Shown here: positions 11,130 through 20,808 of the stretch, in pieces
Layout: every line of letters begins with the position of its first letter
How positions within the stretch are numbered: position 1 is the first letter of the stretch
Origin: Siphonodentalium dalli
Lineage: Eukaryota; Mollusca; Scaphopoda; Gadilida; Siphonodentaliidae
DNA: 64,000 nucleotides
Reading direction: 5' to 3'
NCBI GenBank assembly: GCA_032622095.1
Contig: CP136067.1
Location: forward strand, 96,958,707-97,022,706
Position numbers and translations under genes: made by a program
Notes under the pieces: model-generated
The model's input: only the letters and a program-made list of their open reading frames with translations
Told to the model about the DNA's origin: nothing
Databases searched by the model: none

Positions 11130-12208
11130 TGTTGATTGCGAAAAAATCCTGTTGAGTGGATTATTATGTCGTCACTGTCACACCTACAGTGATTCCCGAG
11201 TTAAAAACAATAAAATAATCTAAAGATAATGGTTTTATTGACTCGTGTTTACAATCGTGACAATGAAAATAAAAATATATCAAATATTTTTTCTATTATT
11301 TTTTATTTTCCTTTCTCTCCCTTGCACTCATAATAGGTCTAATCAACTTATCAATACAACAATTATGACAAAACAATGTTCATAGTTCTTTGTAATGTCT
11401 GTTAATGTTACGACACTCGTGCAGTTTCAGAATCAGAGTATGTTAGTGTTACGACACCAAGTCTGTTTACTTGAGAGATACTGTCAGTTCTTAAAACATT
11501 TGGAGTATGAAAGTTCAGAAACACGACTTCTATTTCACAACTCTATAAAGTCACAACTTGGAACAAATCTTCATTTTCTCAAACTTCTAGATCGTTCTAT
11601 AGCTTATGTCCCGAAATTAGGTGAACTGAATCAGTGAATGTCACGAGGTTGGTTCCTTTTCGAATTCGTTTTTGTCTCTAATCTTTATCTATTATTGTCA
11701 ATTATCTCTATACAAAACACTCTCTGGAACATTAAATATAAATGGATTAGATTATATCCATCTCTTCTTATTTCTTGAGTTATTTCTTAAAAACTTGTCA
11801 AAATTCACTTCGTTTGTTTTACATTTTTATACCACTTGACAAAACTCCTTGATAATATTAATTGAATGATAATGGTTAAAACAAATTTAAAAGCTACATA
11901 ACAACACATAGAATATAATTATGACATACTAAAACACCTTTATATATGTTAATTATAAAGAACAAAATTTATATTACTGTTATAATAAGACAAAAAAAAA
12001 ATTATCTAGTACTTTTTACAGAAATAAAATTTATTAGTGCAAACAGAAAACTTAAAGTAACACAATGATTTTGATTAAGATCATAAGCCTCACAGTCATC
12101 ACACTCAATTATATTCTGAACCTGTGGAGGTAGATATGCTTCAAACAGGAATGACTTACCTCCCAACGAGTCGTGAATGGAAAACATGTTGTGACACTAT
12201 AGTGGTTA
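11130..12208. other. Intergenic in duplication copy A
   Basis: AT-rich sequence with an imperfect duplication of GTTA(A/G)TGTTACGACAC around 11400-11460. Short open frames here are repeated in copy B (17050-18127) but show no sign of coding constraint. Confidence 0.4.
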
Positions 12209-12905
12209 GAAACATATCCTCGCTAAAATAGACTCATAATCGACATAAAATACCCACATATGTTCATGGTGGAATAAAATACCCACATATGTTCATGGTG
12301 GAATATAATACCCACATATGTTCATGGTGGAATATAATACCCACATATGTTCATGGTGGAATATACCCACATATGTTCATGGTGGAATATAATACCCACA
12401 TATGTTCATGGTGGAATATAATACCCACATATGTTCATGGTGGAATATACCCACATATGTTCATGGTGTAATATAATACCCACATATGTTCATGGTGGAA
12501 TATAATACCCACATATGTTCATGGTGGAATATATCCACATATGTTCATGGTGGAATATTAAATACCCACATATGTTCATGGTGGAATATACCCACATATG
12601 TTCATGGTGGAATATACCCACATATGTTCATGGTGGAATATTTGCATGATTCTGAAATAAGCCCATATTGGACGTATATCCGTTATTCCGTTTTATGGCG
12701 TGGGCTTATACATCTGATAAGTCGTGAGTTGGTTTATTCGTGTTATTTTACGCCCAAACTGAACTTATAATAAGTCATTATGAGTCGATAATGACACTAA
12801 AACACACTCATTTTCAGTTCGTTATGGACTTAACATGAGGCGATTCTAGGCCAATTATGAACCTAAAACAAACATATCATTTCCCATAACTCATAACGTT
12901 CTGAT
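12209..12905. mobile_element. Element C variant with minisatellite core (copy A)
   Basis: It begins AACATATCCTCGCTAAAATA and then runs into a minisatellite. It resumes with the family interior (ATTCTGAAATAAGCCCATAT, CGTTATTCCGTTTTATGGCG). The right end is lost with the deletion that follows. Left arm, tandem core and right arm resemble the pearl/CvE-type elements of bivalves in architecture only. Confidence 0.6.
12255..12640. repeat. 29/26-bp minisatellite (copy A)
   Basis: About 14 units of CCCACATATGTTCATGGTGG followed by AATATAATA (29 bp) or AATATA (26 bp). The pattern 29+29+26 makes an 84-bp super-unit, so one frame stays open by arithmetic alone. Confidence 0.9.
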
Positions 12906-12936
12906 GTTTGAATGTTCCTGGGATGCGTTCCGTCGA
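12906..12936 (-). pseudogene. Stranded GPCR C-tail remnant (copy A)
   Basis: GTTTGAATGTTCCTGGGATG followed by CGTTCCGTCGA is the complement of codons for RRNASQEH, the original tail of the receptor at 14245-15278. Compared with 19345-19509, a deletion of about 170 bp removed the rest of the tail and the 3' region. It ends in the CCGTCGA target duplication. Confidence 0.7.
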
Positions 12937-13087
12937 CAACAAATCATAGTATAAATAGGTTCATATTTGACTTATTTTATTCTGAAATAACCCATATTGA
13001 ACTTTTCGCTTTATTACGTGCGCTCGCGCAACAGTATGGCGATCAGTCAGATTCGTAGGTTGGTGTCACCCTACCGATTTAACTCCA

Positions 13088-13230
13088 TGACGTCACCCTT
13101 ACGCAGTACATGCCGGCGACGTTACGGAGTAGATTATAGAGTTGACGCCATTGGCACTGACTTCCGTTACTAGCTCGTTGCTATATAAACAAACCAGCGA
13201 TGTGGCTTTTGTCGAAAATTGACAGTCAGT
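13088..13230 (+). promoter_or_regulatory. Promoter-like cluster inside element C (copy A)
   Basis: In order: full CRE TGACGTCA (13088-13095), inverted CCAAT box within CCATTGGC (13148-13155), TATATAAA (13182-13189) and an initiator-like TCAGTA (13226). Order and spacing fit an RNA polymerase II promoter. The stretch is richer in GC than its surroundings, so it may be captured host DNA. Activity is inferred. Confidence 0.45.
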
Positions 13231-13294
13231 ACATTCGCCCTGTATACATGTACTTTCAGAAAATACAAAACACCACAACGTTATACCCCCACCA

Positions 13295-13378
13295 ATGTCA
13301 TTGTCTCGATATCAATTTACCAAATTTCTTGACATGAAACCGCGACAGACACGGCGTGAAATACATCGCATTGAGTAA
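13295..13378 (+). CDS. 27-codon open frame downstream of the captured promoter (copy A)
   Basis: The ATG sits in a strong context (CCACCAATG) about 105 nt after the TATA box. The peptide starts MSLSRYQFTK, is basic (KPRQTRREIHR) and ends at TAA 13376-13378. The stop overlaps GTAAAC, a possible weak splice donor, so it could be a captured first exon. Copy B differs by one residue. I recognise no family, and it may be chance. Confidence 0.2.
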   Translation: MSLSRYQFTKFLDMKPRQTRREIHRIE

Positions 13379-13712
13379 ACAATTTCTCATTGTTTCAATT
13401 CAACTTCAAGATCGCGGTAAAATCAAAACCGCAATTTGTAAGTGGTAAACATCTGAAAAAGACATCAGGTACACGCATAAACTAATTGTTGTGAATATTT
13501 ATTTCTATTTGAGGTGGCAATTTTTCATGTTTATCAGTATTTTTAACGATAAGAGCGATGGTAATTGGGGGACTATATTTTATCTAGCGCATTAAATTTA
13601 AAATAAAAAGTCGTGAATTGGCTGAGTGTTTTCTATGGCCGCACATTTCGTTGATAATTACGAGCCATTTGTTTGTCTAAATAACATTTTTAAGTTCGAA
13701 GAGCATTATAAT

Positions 13713-13880
13713 AGGGATAACAGTGTGGTGTTTTGTGATTTCGGAAAGGTACATGGCGAATATACTGTGGCAAATACCCGTTAATGCGCTCGGGCTCCGC
13801 CGTCGCCCATTAACTAAATTTGCCACAGTATATTCGCCATGTACCTTTCCGAAATCACAAAACACCACACTGTTATCACC
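13713..13880. repeat. Long palindrome, arms about 62 bp (copy A)
   Basis: The left arm 13713-13775 (GTGTGGTGTTTTGTGATTTC, GGTACATGGCGAATATACTG) is the near-perfect complement of 13818-13880. The 42-bp centre, with an inner GTTAATG/CATTAAC stem, is GC-rich. It lies within the 1.34-kb element and may be a nested foldback. Confidence 0.85.
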
Positions 13881-14244
13881 TAAATAAAATTACTGAAGAT
13901 TGTAATTGTCTTTTTTTGCTAACATTAAATTAAATTAAATAAATTAAGTAAAATACAGTGAAATTATTTTTTAAATTATTTTTTATTACATTTGTGCGCC
14001 CGTTGGCATCTCTCTGAGTGCATTCTAGTTCTGTTTTATGATGCGGACCACAGTAAAAATACAGTATTGGTATGTCGTGTCGATGGAAACAGGTAGATTA
14101 ATTAATGCCAATATGGGCTTATTTCGTATGAAAATAGTCCCATATTGGGGATGTTTTAGAAGCCGCGCTTTAAGTCCTTATAGAGCGTAAATTGAGGTTT
14201 AACAATGCTGATACGATCTTAATGCGCTCATTACAATAAGCCCG

Positions 14245-15278
14245 TTATGTGCTTAATTTCATGAGAGCAGGCTGCCGTCGAACACAAGCCGTCATTTCTA
14301 CGAGTTGTTTTCTGAATTTTGTGCCAGTTAGACAGTAGAGATAAAAGTTAGAATTGCAAGTCATCATTATTCGGGATATATCATATATGACTAATATGAG
14401 ACTTGAATTGCTGAGCTGTGGCCAGCCGAAAAAAATTGCTCCGCATATTGTCACTGGCAAAGTATACACGGCATATGCAATACTAAGCGCCAACAGAAAC
14501 TTTGTTAGTTCTGGTGATCTCTGATTTACTCGGGTGTCCCTTGTTTCGTCATTATTGGAATAGATATTCATGTCTTTTCTATTGCGCATTGTTTCCAAAA
14601 TGATAACCAGATTTCCTGCCACAATGAATGCGAAGGGGAGAACTGAAAAAACTGACATGTCGATCCAAATCCAAAAGTTGTCATGAAAGTATTCATAGTA
14701 TGTAGAATCCTCTGGCTTGCAACATCCTGTATCCGATAACCGATATCCATATAGTATGTTGGAATTAAGCATGGCGAGACATATCCCGAAAACAACCAGG
14801 GTTGCCACTGCTTTCCTTTTCGTGCAATGCCACGTCTGAGGAAATCGAATTGAGATAGCTCTTTCAATGGTGTCTGAAACGAGTATCCACCCAGAATAAT
14901 CAGAGAGTAAAATTCCCATGAACTGAATAGTTTTACAATGAAGGTTCGAAGTCTTCCTGACATCAAAGTCCAATACGGAGATTAACCAGTAAAGAGAGTA
15001 CATTAGTACGAGTGATAATGAATCAACTACCGCTAAAGTAATTAAATATACAGACATTGTTCCTTTTTTCATCCTTTTCCGACTAAACACAAGCATCGAA
15101 ATAATGTTTCCCGTAAGACCGAGTATTAAGATTATCGGAGGAAAATAATACACGTCCATTTTGAAATTGCTATTTCAACGGAGCTATAGGTTGGGTGAGT
15201 ACTGCCACGAAGCAACACGATATCTGTTGTTGCGATCCTATCCGTTGCATTTTGAATATAGGTAAAATTGTTCGCCAT
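14245..15278 (-). pseudogene. GPCR array member 3, copy A: frameshifted N-terminus
   Basis: Nearly identical to the intact gene at 20809-21849. The start codon is at 15276-15278. One A is missing from the A-run at about 15142-15145 (codon 45, just inside TM1), which shifts the frame. From ATG 15159 the receptor frame is open again for 304 residues, MDVYYFPPII onward, so an N-truncated product with all seven membrane segments but no glycosylated N-terminus is conceivable. A further six-base deletion at about 14352 removes Lys-Ala from the TM7 signature (TCNSNFYLYCLTG). Extracellular loop 2 reads GCCKPED in place of GGCKPED. The last codons, QPALMKLST and the stop, come from the inserted element C. 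It is most likely a pseudogene, or the second allele if the duplication is an assembly artefact. Confidence 0.75.
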
Positions 15279-15424
15279 AGTCTTTGTCCTTGATGTTTCA
15301 GTATCACAACGGCATGCTGCTTGGTTCTACTCAATATACATCTACTAGGAACCAAAATACGCACGGAACTATAAGTTGTAAAACAACGTCGGTCTGTGCC
15401 AATTATGCTGTACAATAATTTATA

Positions 15425-15570
15425 ATGGAAGTCTTTCAGATTTAAATGTGCAAATAGATAATTATTTGACAATGGGCGATTCAGTTGTTAATCAATTTAG
15501 AGTATGTTGGTTGAATTGTGACATCGCAAATCATTCTTAATGCTTCGGTGATAGTGGTCGGGGGTATATG
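15425..15570 (-). promoter_or_regulatory. Conserved upstream block of GPCR 3 (copy A)
   Basis: It shares GTTAATCAATTTAGAGTA, TTGAATTGTGACATCGC and GATAGTGGTCGGGGGTATAT with the blocks of receptors 1 and 2. It lies about 150-290 nt upstream of the start codon. The TATA-like end is conserved. Confidence 0.5.
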
Positions 15571-15755
15571 TATTGTATGCTATTAGTTTTCATATTAAGT
15601 ATTGAAGCAACATTAAGTGCATTGACTGACCTTTCTCGTTGCTCAAATATATTGTCAGGTAAAGTATTGAGTTTTTAAATTTTGATTTACGTGCTTTAGT
15701 TAGATAAATATACATATGGACAACATAAGTAATGTGTGGTGTATAATCCCCCCTC

Positions 15756-15835
15756 ACTCAAAACCGCCGCGATGTCGGCGATTGGCCCGAATTTAAGTGG
15801 ACCGATCGCCGGGTTGAGCGAAATGAGGTTGTTTC
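15756..15835. repeat. GC-rich imperfect hairpin upstream of GPCR 3 (copy A)
   Basis: CACTCAAAACCGCCGCGATG and CGGCGATTGGCC pair imperfectly with GGACCGATCGCCGGGTTGAG. It is an island of GC in AT-rich DNA, repeated in copy B at 22323-22405. Confidence 0.45.
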
Positions 15836-15957
15836 GTTTTTGTTGTATTGTACTTTATGATATGTAATGTGCCATAACTTAGCAATGCCTTCTGTTTATC
15901 TTCAGGTCCAATATTAGTATATACTTGAATAAGTTATGATCTTACTTGTGCCCGAGA

Positions 15958-16345
15958 ATGTTTGGATATAGGACCTTCATTTCTGAATTACAAATCAAAC
16001 ATGGATATATGACCTTCATTTCAGTTTGTACGGTCTGAATGTCAGGTAAAACATTGACGTGAATATAGAGTGGATATAGGACCTTCATCTCAGTTCTCGT
16101 ACGATCTGAACAAATAAAACAAGGATATAGTACCTTCATTTCAGTTTGTACGGTCTGAATAACAAATAAAAGATTGATATAGGACCTTCATATCTGTTCT
16201 GGTTCGGTCTGAATGTCAAATGAAACATGGATAAAGGCGCTTCAGATCAGTTTGTATCTGAATATCAAATCAAACAAGGATGTTGAATATAAATTGTGAT
16301 GCTCCGAATGTTTGGATATAGGATCTTCACATCAGTTTGCAAGGC
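15958..16345. repeat. Tandem repeat, about 54-bp unit (copy B)
   Basis: Counterpart of 10365-10750, with scattered substitutions. Confidence 0.75.
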
Positions 16346-16351
16346 CTATAT

Positions 16352-16905
16352 CTGTAGCCTGCCGGTTCTCCTGAAAATAAACTCATATTGAACACATTGC
16401 AAAATACATAAATAAGCTCATATCGGTATTATTTGAACCTAAATCGACTTACCAGATATACATATTTATTATATACTTGCCCATGAATTATAAGGTTTTA
16501 GCAGTGAGATATAAGTGATATCCCACTAGTGAGATATAAGTGATATCCCACTGGTGAAATTTCTGATGTATTGACATTCATTGGGGGCCATAGGCAAGTA
16601 GTTAAAGTATATAATAAACAGAATATCCACACTTTTTCAGTAGATATGGGTTAAATCTCATTCGTGATGACAAAACATTTGAATTTCCACTCGTGGCTAA
16701 AGCCACTCGTGGAAATTCAATGTTTTGTCATCACTCATGAGATATAACCCATATCCACTGAAAAATTGTGGATATCCTCTATGTATGTGTTCTCATTGTG
16801 TCCCGCGCCATAAAACGGAATAACGGATATAAGTCTACTTATTTCAGAATCTAATAAGTCCAATATGAACCTATGTGAATATTCAGGTCAAATATGAACC
16901 TATGT
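16352..16905. mobile_element. Element C family fragment, interrupted (copy B)
   Basis: Counterpart of 10759-10990. The TA within GATATACATATG is duplicated around the 16465-16778 insertion. Confidence 0.5.
16465..16778. mobile_element. Composite foldback insertion with TA target duplication
   Basis: Absent from copy A, so its edges are directly visible. Part 1 (16465-16618) has terminal inverted repeats TTTATTATATACTT and its complement, and a tandem duplication of AGTGAGATATAAGTGATATC inside. Part 2 (16621-16778) is one hairpin with arms of about 75 bp meeting at TGGCTAAAGCCA. It is non-coding. TA flanks fit a Tc1/mariner-type miniature. Confidence 0.7.
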
Positions 16906-17049
16906 CTATAAGGTCTGAATATCAAATCAATCATGGATGTGGAATACAGCGTGTGATCGGACAATCATTTCAGTCTGCAAGGTCTGTATATCAAATCAAT
17001 CATGGATGTGGAATATATATTGTGATGTCTACGATCAATGTTGATTGCG

Positions 17050-18127
17050 AAGAAATCCTGTTAAGTGGATTATTATGTCGTCACTGTCACACCTGCAGTG
17101 ATTCCCGAGTTAAATACAATAAAATAATCTAAAGATAATGGTTTTATTGACTCGTGTTTACAATCGTGACAATGAAAATAAAAATATATCAAATATATTT
17201 TCTATTATTTTTTATTTTCCTTTCTCTCCCTTGCACTCATAATAGGTCTAATCAACTTATCAATACAACACTTATGACAAAATCCAACACAACAATGTTC
17301 ATAGTTCTTTGTAATGTCTGTTAATGTTACGACACTCGTGCAGTTTCAGAATCAGAGTATGTTAGTGTTACGACACCAAGTCTGTTTACTTGAGAGATAC
17401 TGTCAGTTCTTAAAACATTTGGAGTATGAAAGTTCAGAAACACGACTTCTATTTCACAACTCTATAAAGTCACAACTTGGAACAAATATTCATTTTCTCA
17501 AACTTCTAGATCGTTCTATAGCTTATGTCACGAAATTAGGTGAACTGAATCAGTGAATGTCACGAGGTTGGTTCCTTTTCGAATTCGTTTTTGTCTCTAA
17601 TCTTTATCTATTATTGTCAATTATCTCTATACAAAACACTCTCTGGAACATTAAATATAAATGGATTAGATTATATCCATCTCTTCTTATTTCTTGAGTT
17701 ATTTCTTAAAAACTTGTCAAAATTCACTTCGTTTGTTTTACAGTTTTATACCACTTGACAAAACTCCTTGATAATATTAATTGAATGATAATGGTTAAAA
17801 CAAATTTAAAAGCTACATAACAACACATAGAATATAATTATGACATACTAAAACACCTTTATATATGTTAATTATAAAGAACAAAATTTATATTACTGTT
17901 ATAATAAGACAAAAACAAACTTATCTAGTACTTTTTACAGAAATAAAATTTATTAGTGCAAACAGAAAACTTAAAGTAACACAATGATTTTGATTAAGAT
18001 CATAAGCCTCACAGTCATCACACTCAATTATATTCTGAACCTGTGGAGGTAGATATGCTTCAAACAGGAATGACTTACCTCCCAACGAGTCGTGAATGGA
18101 AAACATGTTGTGACACTATAGTGGTTA
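17050..18127. other. Intergenic in duplication copy B
   Basis: Counterpart of 11130-12208. No gene is supported. Confidence 0.4.
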
Positions 18128-19331
18128 GAAACATATCCTCGCTAAAATAGACTCATAATCGACCTAAAATACCCACATATATGTTCATGGTGGAATATAA
18201 TACCCACATATGTTCATGGTGGAATATAATACCCACATATGTTCATGGTGGAATATACCCACATATGTTCATGGTGGAATATAATACCCACATATGTTCA
18301 TGGTGGAATATAATACCCACATATGTTCATGGTGGAATATAATACCCACATATGTTCATGGTGGAATATACCCACATATTTTCATGGTGGAATATAATAC
18401 CCACATATGTTCATGGTGGAATATAATACCCACATATGTTCATGGTGGAATATAATACCCACATATGTTCATGGTGGAATATACCCACATATGTTCATGG
18501 TGGAATATAATACCCACATATGTTCATGGTGGAATATAATACCCACATATGTTCATGGTGGAATATAATACCCACATATGTTCATGGTGGAATATACCCA
18601 CATATGTTCATGGTGGAATATAATACCCACATATGTTCATGGTGGAATATAATACCCACATATGTTCATGGTGGAATATAATACCCACATATGTTCATGG
18701 TGGAATATAATACCCACATATGTTCATGGTGGAATATAATACCCACATATGTTCATGGTGGAATATAATACCCACATATGTTCATGGTGGAATATAATAC
18801 CCACATATGTTCATGGTGGAATATACCCACATATGTTCATGGTGGAATATAATACCCACATATGTTCATGGTGGAATATAATACCCACATATGTTCATGG
18901 TGGAATATACCCACATATGTTCATGGCGGAATATACCCACATATGTTCATGGTGGAATATTAAATACCCACATATGTTCATGGTGGAATATACCCACATA
19001 AGTTCATGGTGGAATATACCCACATATGTTCATGGTGGAATATTTGATTCTGAAATAAGCCCATATTGGACGTATATCCGTTATTCCGTTTTATGGCGTT
19101 GGCTTATACATCTGATAAGTCGTGAGTTGGTTTATTCGTGTTATTTTACGCCCAAACTGAACTTATAATAAGTCATTATGAGTCGATAATGACACTAAAA
19201 CACACTCATTTTCAGTTCGTTATGGACTTAACATGAGGCGATTCTAGGCCAATTATGAACCTAAAACAAACATATCATTTCCCATAACTCATAACGTTCT
19301 GATTTTCTGGAGAACAAGCTGGACGATTACA
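18128..19331. mobile_element. Element C variant with minisatellite core (copy B)
   Basis: Complete here: it starts AACATATCCTCGC and ends TTTTCTGGAGAACAAGCTG. The minisatellite core takes up about 870 of 1200 bp. It is inserted just beyond the 3' region of the stranded GPCR tail. Confidence 0.65.
18174..19045. repeat. 29/26-bp minisatellite (copy B), about 31 units
   Basis: Same unit as copy A (CCCACATATGTTCATGGTGG plus AATATAATA or AATATA) but about twice as long. Some blocks have three or more 29-bp units per 26-bp unit. It is the largest length difference between the two copies. Confidence 0.9.
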
Positions 19332-19344
19332 TAAGAAAATAGCT

Positions 19345-19509
19345 AACTGTAATTGTAACTGTAAGTTTGTGAAACAGCTATGTTCACACTAGAGGTGAAG
19401 AATCCCTGACGTGTATCGTGATTGTGTAGTCATGGCGTTACTCTGTGTTACATTAACCTATCCGCTGCATGTCCGTATGTTTGAATGTTCCTGGGATGCG
19501 TTCCGTCGA
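19345..19509 (-). pseudogene. Stranded GPCR C-tail and 3' region (copy B)
   Basis: On the minus strand, from the CCGTCGA duplication (19503-19509) onward, the bases encode RRNASQEHSNIRTCSG and then TAG. This matches the tails of receptor 2 (RRNTPQEHSD) and receptor 1 (RTCSG). The sequence beyond matches the shared 3' region at 4578-4680. It is the original end of the receptor at 20809-21849, cut off by the element at 19510-20838. Confidence 0.8.
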
Positions 19510-19660
19510 CAACATATCATAGTATAAATAGGTTCATATTTGACTTATTTTATTCTGAAATAACCCATATTGAACTTTTCGCTTTATTACGTGCGCTTGC
19601 GCAACAGTATGGCGATCAGTCAGATTCGTAGGTTGGTGTCACCCTACCGATTTAACTCCA

Positions 19661-19800
19661 TGACGTCACCCTTACGCAGTACATGCCGGCGACGTTACGG
19701 AGTAGATTATAGAGTTGACGCCATTGGCACTGACTTCCGTTACTAGCTCGTTGCTATATAAACAAACCAGCGATGTGGCTTTTGTCGAAAATTGACAGTC
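19661..19800 (+). promoter_or_regulatory. Promoter-like cluster inside element C (copy B)
   Basis: CRE TGACGTCA at 19661-19668, CCATTGGC at about 19721-19728 and TATATAAA at 19755-19762. All three sites are unchanged from copy A. Confidence 0.45.
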
Positions 19801-19867
19801 AGTACATTCGCCCTGTATACATGTACTTTCAGAAAATACAAAACACCACAACGTTATACCCCCACCA

Positions 19868-19951
19868 ATGTCATTGTCGCGATATCAATTTACCAAACGT
19901 CTTGACATGAAACCGCGACAGACACGGCGTGAAATACATCGCATTGAGTAA
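19868..19951 (+). CDS. 27-codon open frame downstream of the captured promoter (copy B)
   Basis: Same frame as 13295-13378. One residue differs (TKRLD here, TKFLD in copy A) and one change is silent. It ends at TAA overlapping a possible donor GTAAAC. Function unknown. Confidence 0.2.
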   Translation: MSLSRYQFTKRLDMKPRQTRREIHRIE

Positions 19952-20282
19952 ACAATTTCTCATTGTTTCAATTCAACTTCAAGATCGCGGTAAAATCAAA
20001 ACCGCAATTTGTAAGTGGTAAACATCTGAAAAAGACATCAGGTACACGCATAAACTAATTGTTGTGAATATTTATTTCTATTTGAGGTGGCAATTTTTCA
20101 TGTTTATCAGTATTTTTAACGATAAGAGCGATGGTAATTGGGGGACTATATTTTATCTAGCGCATTAAATTTAAAATAAAAAGTCGTGAATTGGCTGAGT
20201 GTTTTCTATGGCCGCACATTTCGTTGATAATTACGAGCCATTTGTTTGTCTAAATAACATTTTTAAGTTCGAATAGCATTAT

Positions 20283-20455
20283 AATAGGGATAACAGTGTG
20301 GTGTTTTGTGATTTCGGAAAGGTACATGGCGAATATACTGTGGCAAATACCCGTTAATGCGCTCCGGCTCCGCCGTCGCCCATTAACTAAATTTGCCACA
20401 GTATATTCGCCATGTACCTTTCCGAAATCACAAAACACCACACTGTTATCTCCTA
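20283..20455. repeat. Long palindrome (copy B)
   Basis: Counterpart of 13713-13880 with the same arms and a near-identical GC-rich centre. Confidence 0.85.
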
Positions 20456-20808
20456 AATAAAATTACTGAAGATTGTAATTGTCTTTTTTTGCTAACATTA
20501 AATTAAATTAAGTAAAATACAGTGAAATTATTTTTTTAATTATTTTTTATTACATTTGTGCGCCCGTTGGCATCTCTCTGAGTGCATTCTAGTTCTGTTT
20601 TATGATGCGGACCACAGTAAAAATACAGTATTGGTATGTCGTGTCGATGGAAACAGGTAGATTAATTAATGCCAATATGGGCTTATTTCGTATGAAAATA
20701 GTCCCATATTGGGGATGTTTTAGAAGCCGCGCTTTAAGTCCTTATAGAGCGTAAATTGAGGTTTAACAATGCTGATACGATCTTAATGCGCTCATTACAA
20801 TAAGCCCG

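Larger units (their letters stand above)
12937..14274. mobile_element. 1.34-kb element C insertion in the GPCR tail (copy A)
   Basis: It starts CAACAAATCATAG, ends GAGAGCAGGCTG and is flanked by CCGTCGA at 12930-12936 and 14275-14281. It contains a CRE, inverted CCAAT box and TATA box cluster, a 27-codon open frame and a 160-bp palindrome. Its right end supplies the C-terminal codons of the receptor body. Copy B carries the same insertion, so it predates the duplication. Confidence 0.75.
10330..15923. repeat. Segmental tandem duplication, copy A (5.6 kb)
   Basis: It starts at CTTGAATAAGTTATGATC and ends at CAATATTAGTATAT. Copy B (15924-22494) follows directly in the same orientation with about 1-2 % base differences. 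Copy A lacks a 314-bp foldback insertion, has a shorter minisatellite and has lost about 170 bp around 12910. The boundaries come from where identity to copy B stops. Confidence 0.9.

Noticed and set aside
11395-11637. 80-codon frame conserved in both duplication copies (also 17314-17556)
   Set aside because: The copies are so similar overall that conservation carries no weight, and both differences seen change the residue.
12002-12187. 61-codon minus-strand frame with GTAAGT and CCACAG sites (also 17921-18106)
   Set aside because: The apparent intron would be only about 38 nt, and the peptide resembles nothing known. Splice-like words are expected by chance.
14568-14966. 132-codon frame inside GPCR 3 (also 21138-21536)
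   Set aside because: Shadow of the receptor in another frame on the same strand.
15170-15472. 100-codon frame upstream of GPCR 3 (also 21702-22043)
   Set aside because: It reads the receptor leader and N-terminus in a wrong frame.
18749-19168. 139-codon open frame across the minisatellite
   Set aside because: It follows from the 84-bp super-unit. The frame runs into ordinary element C interior, and length varies between copies.
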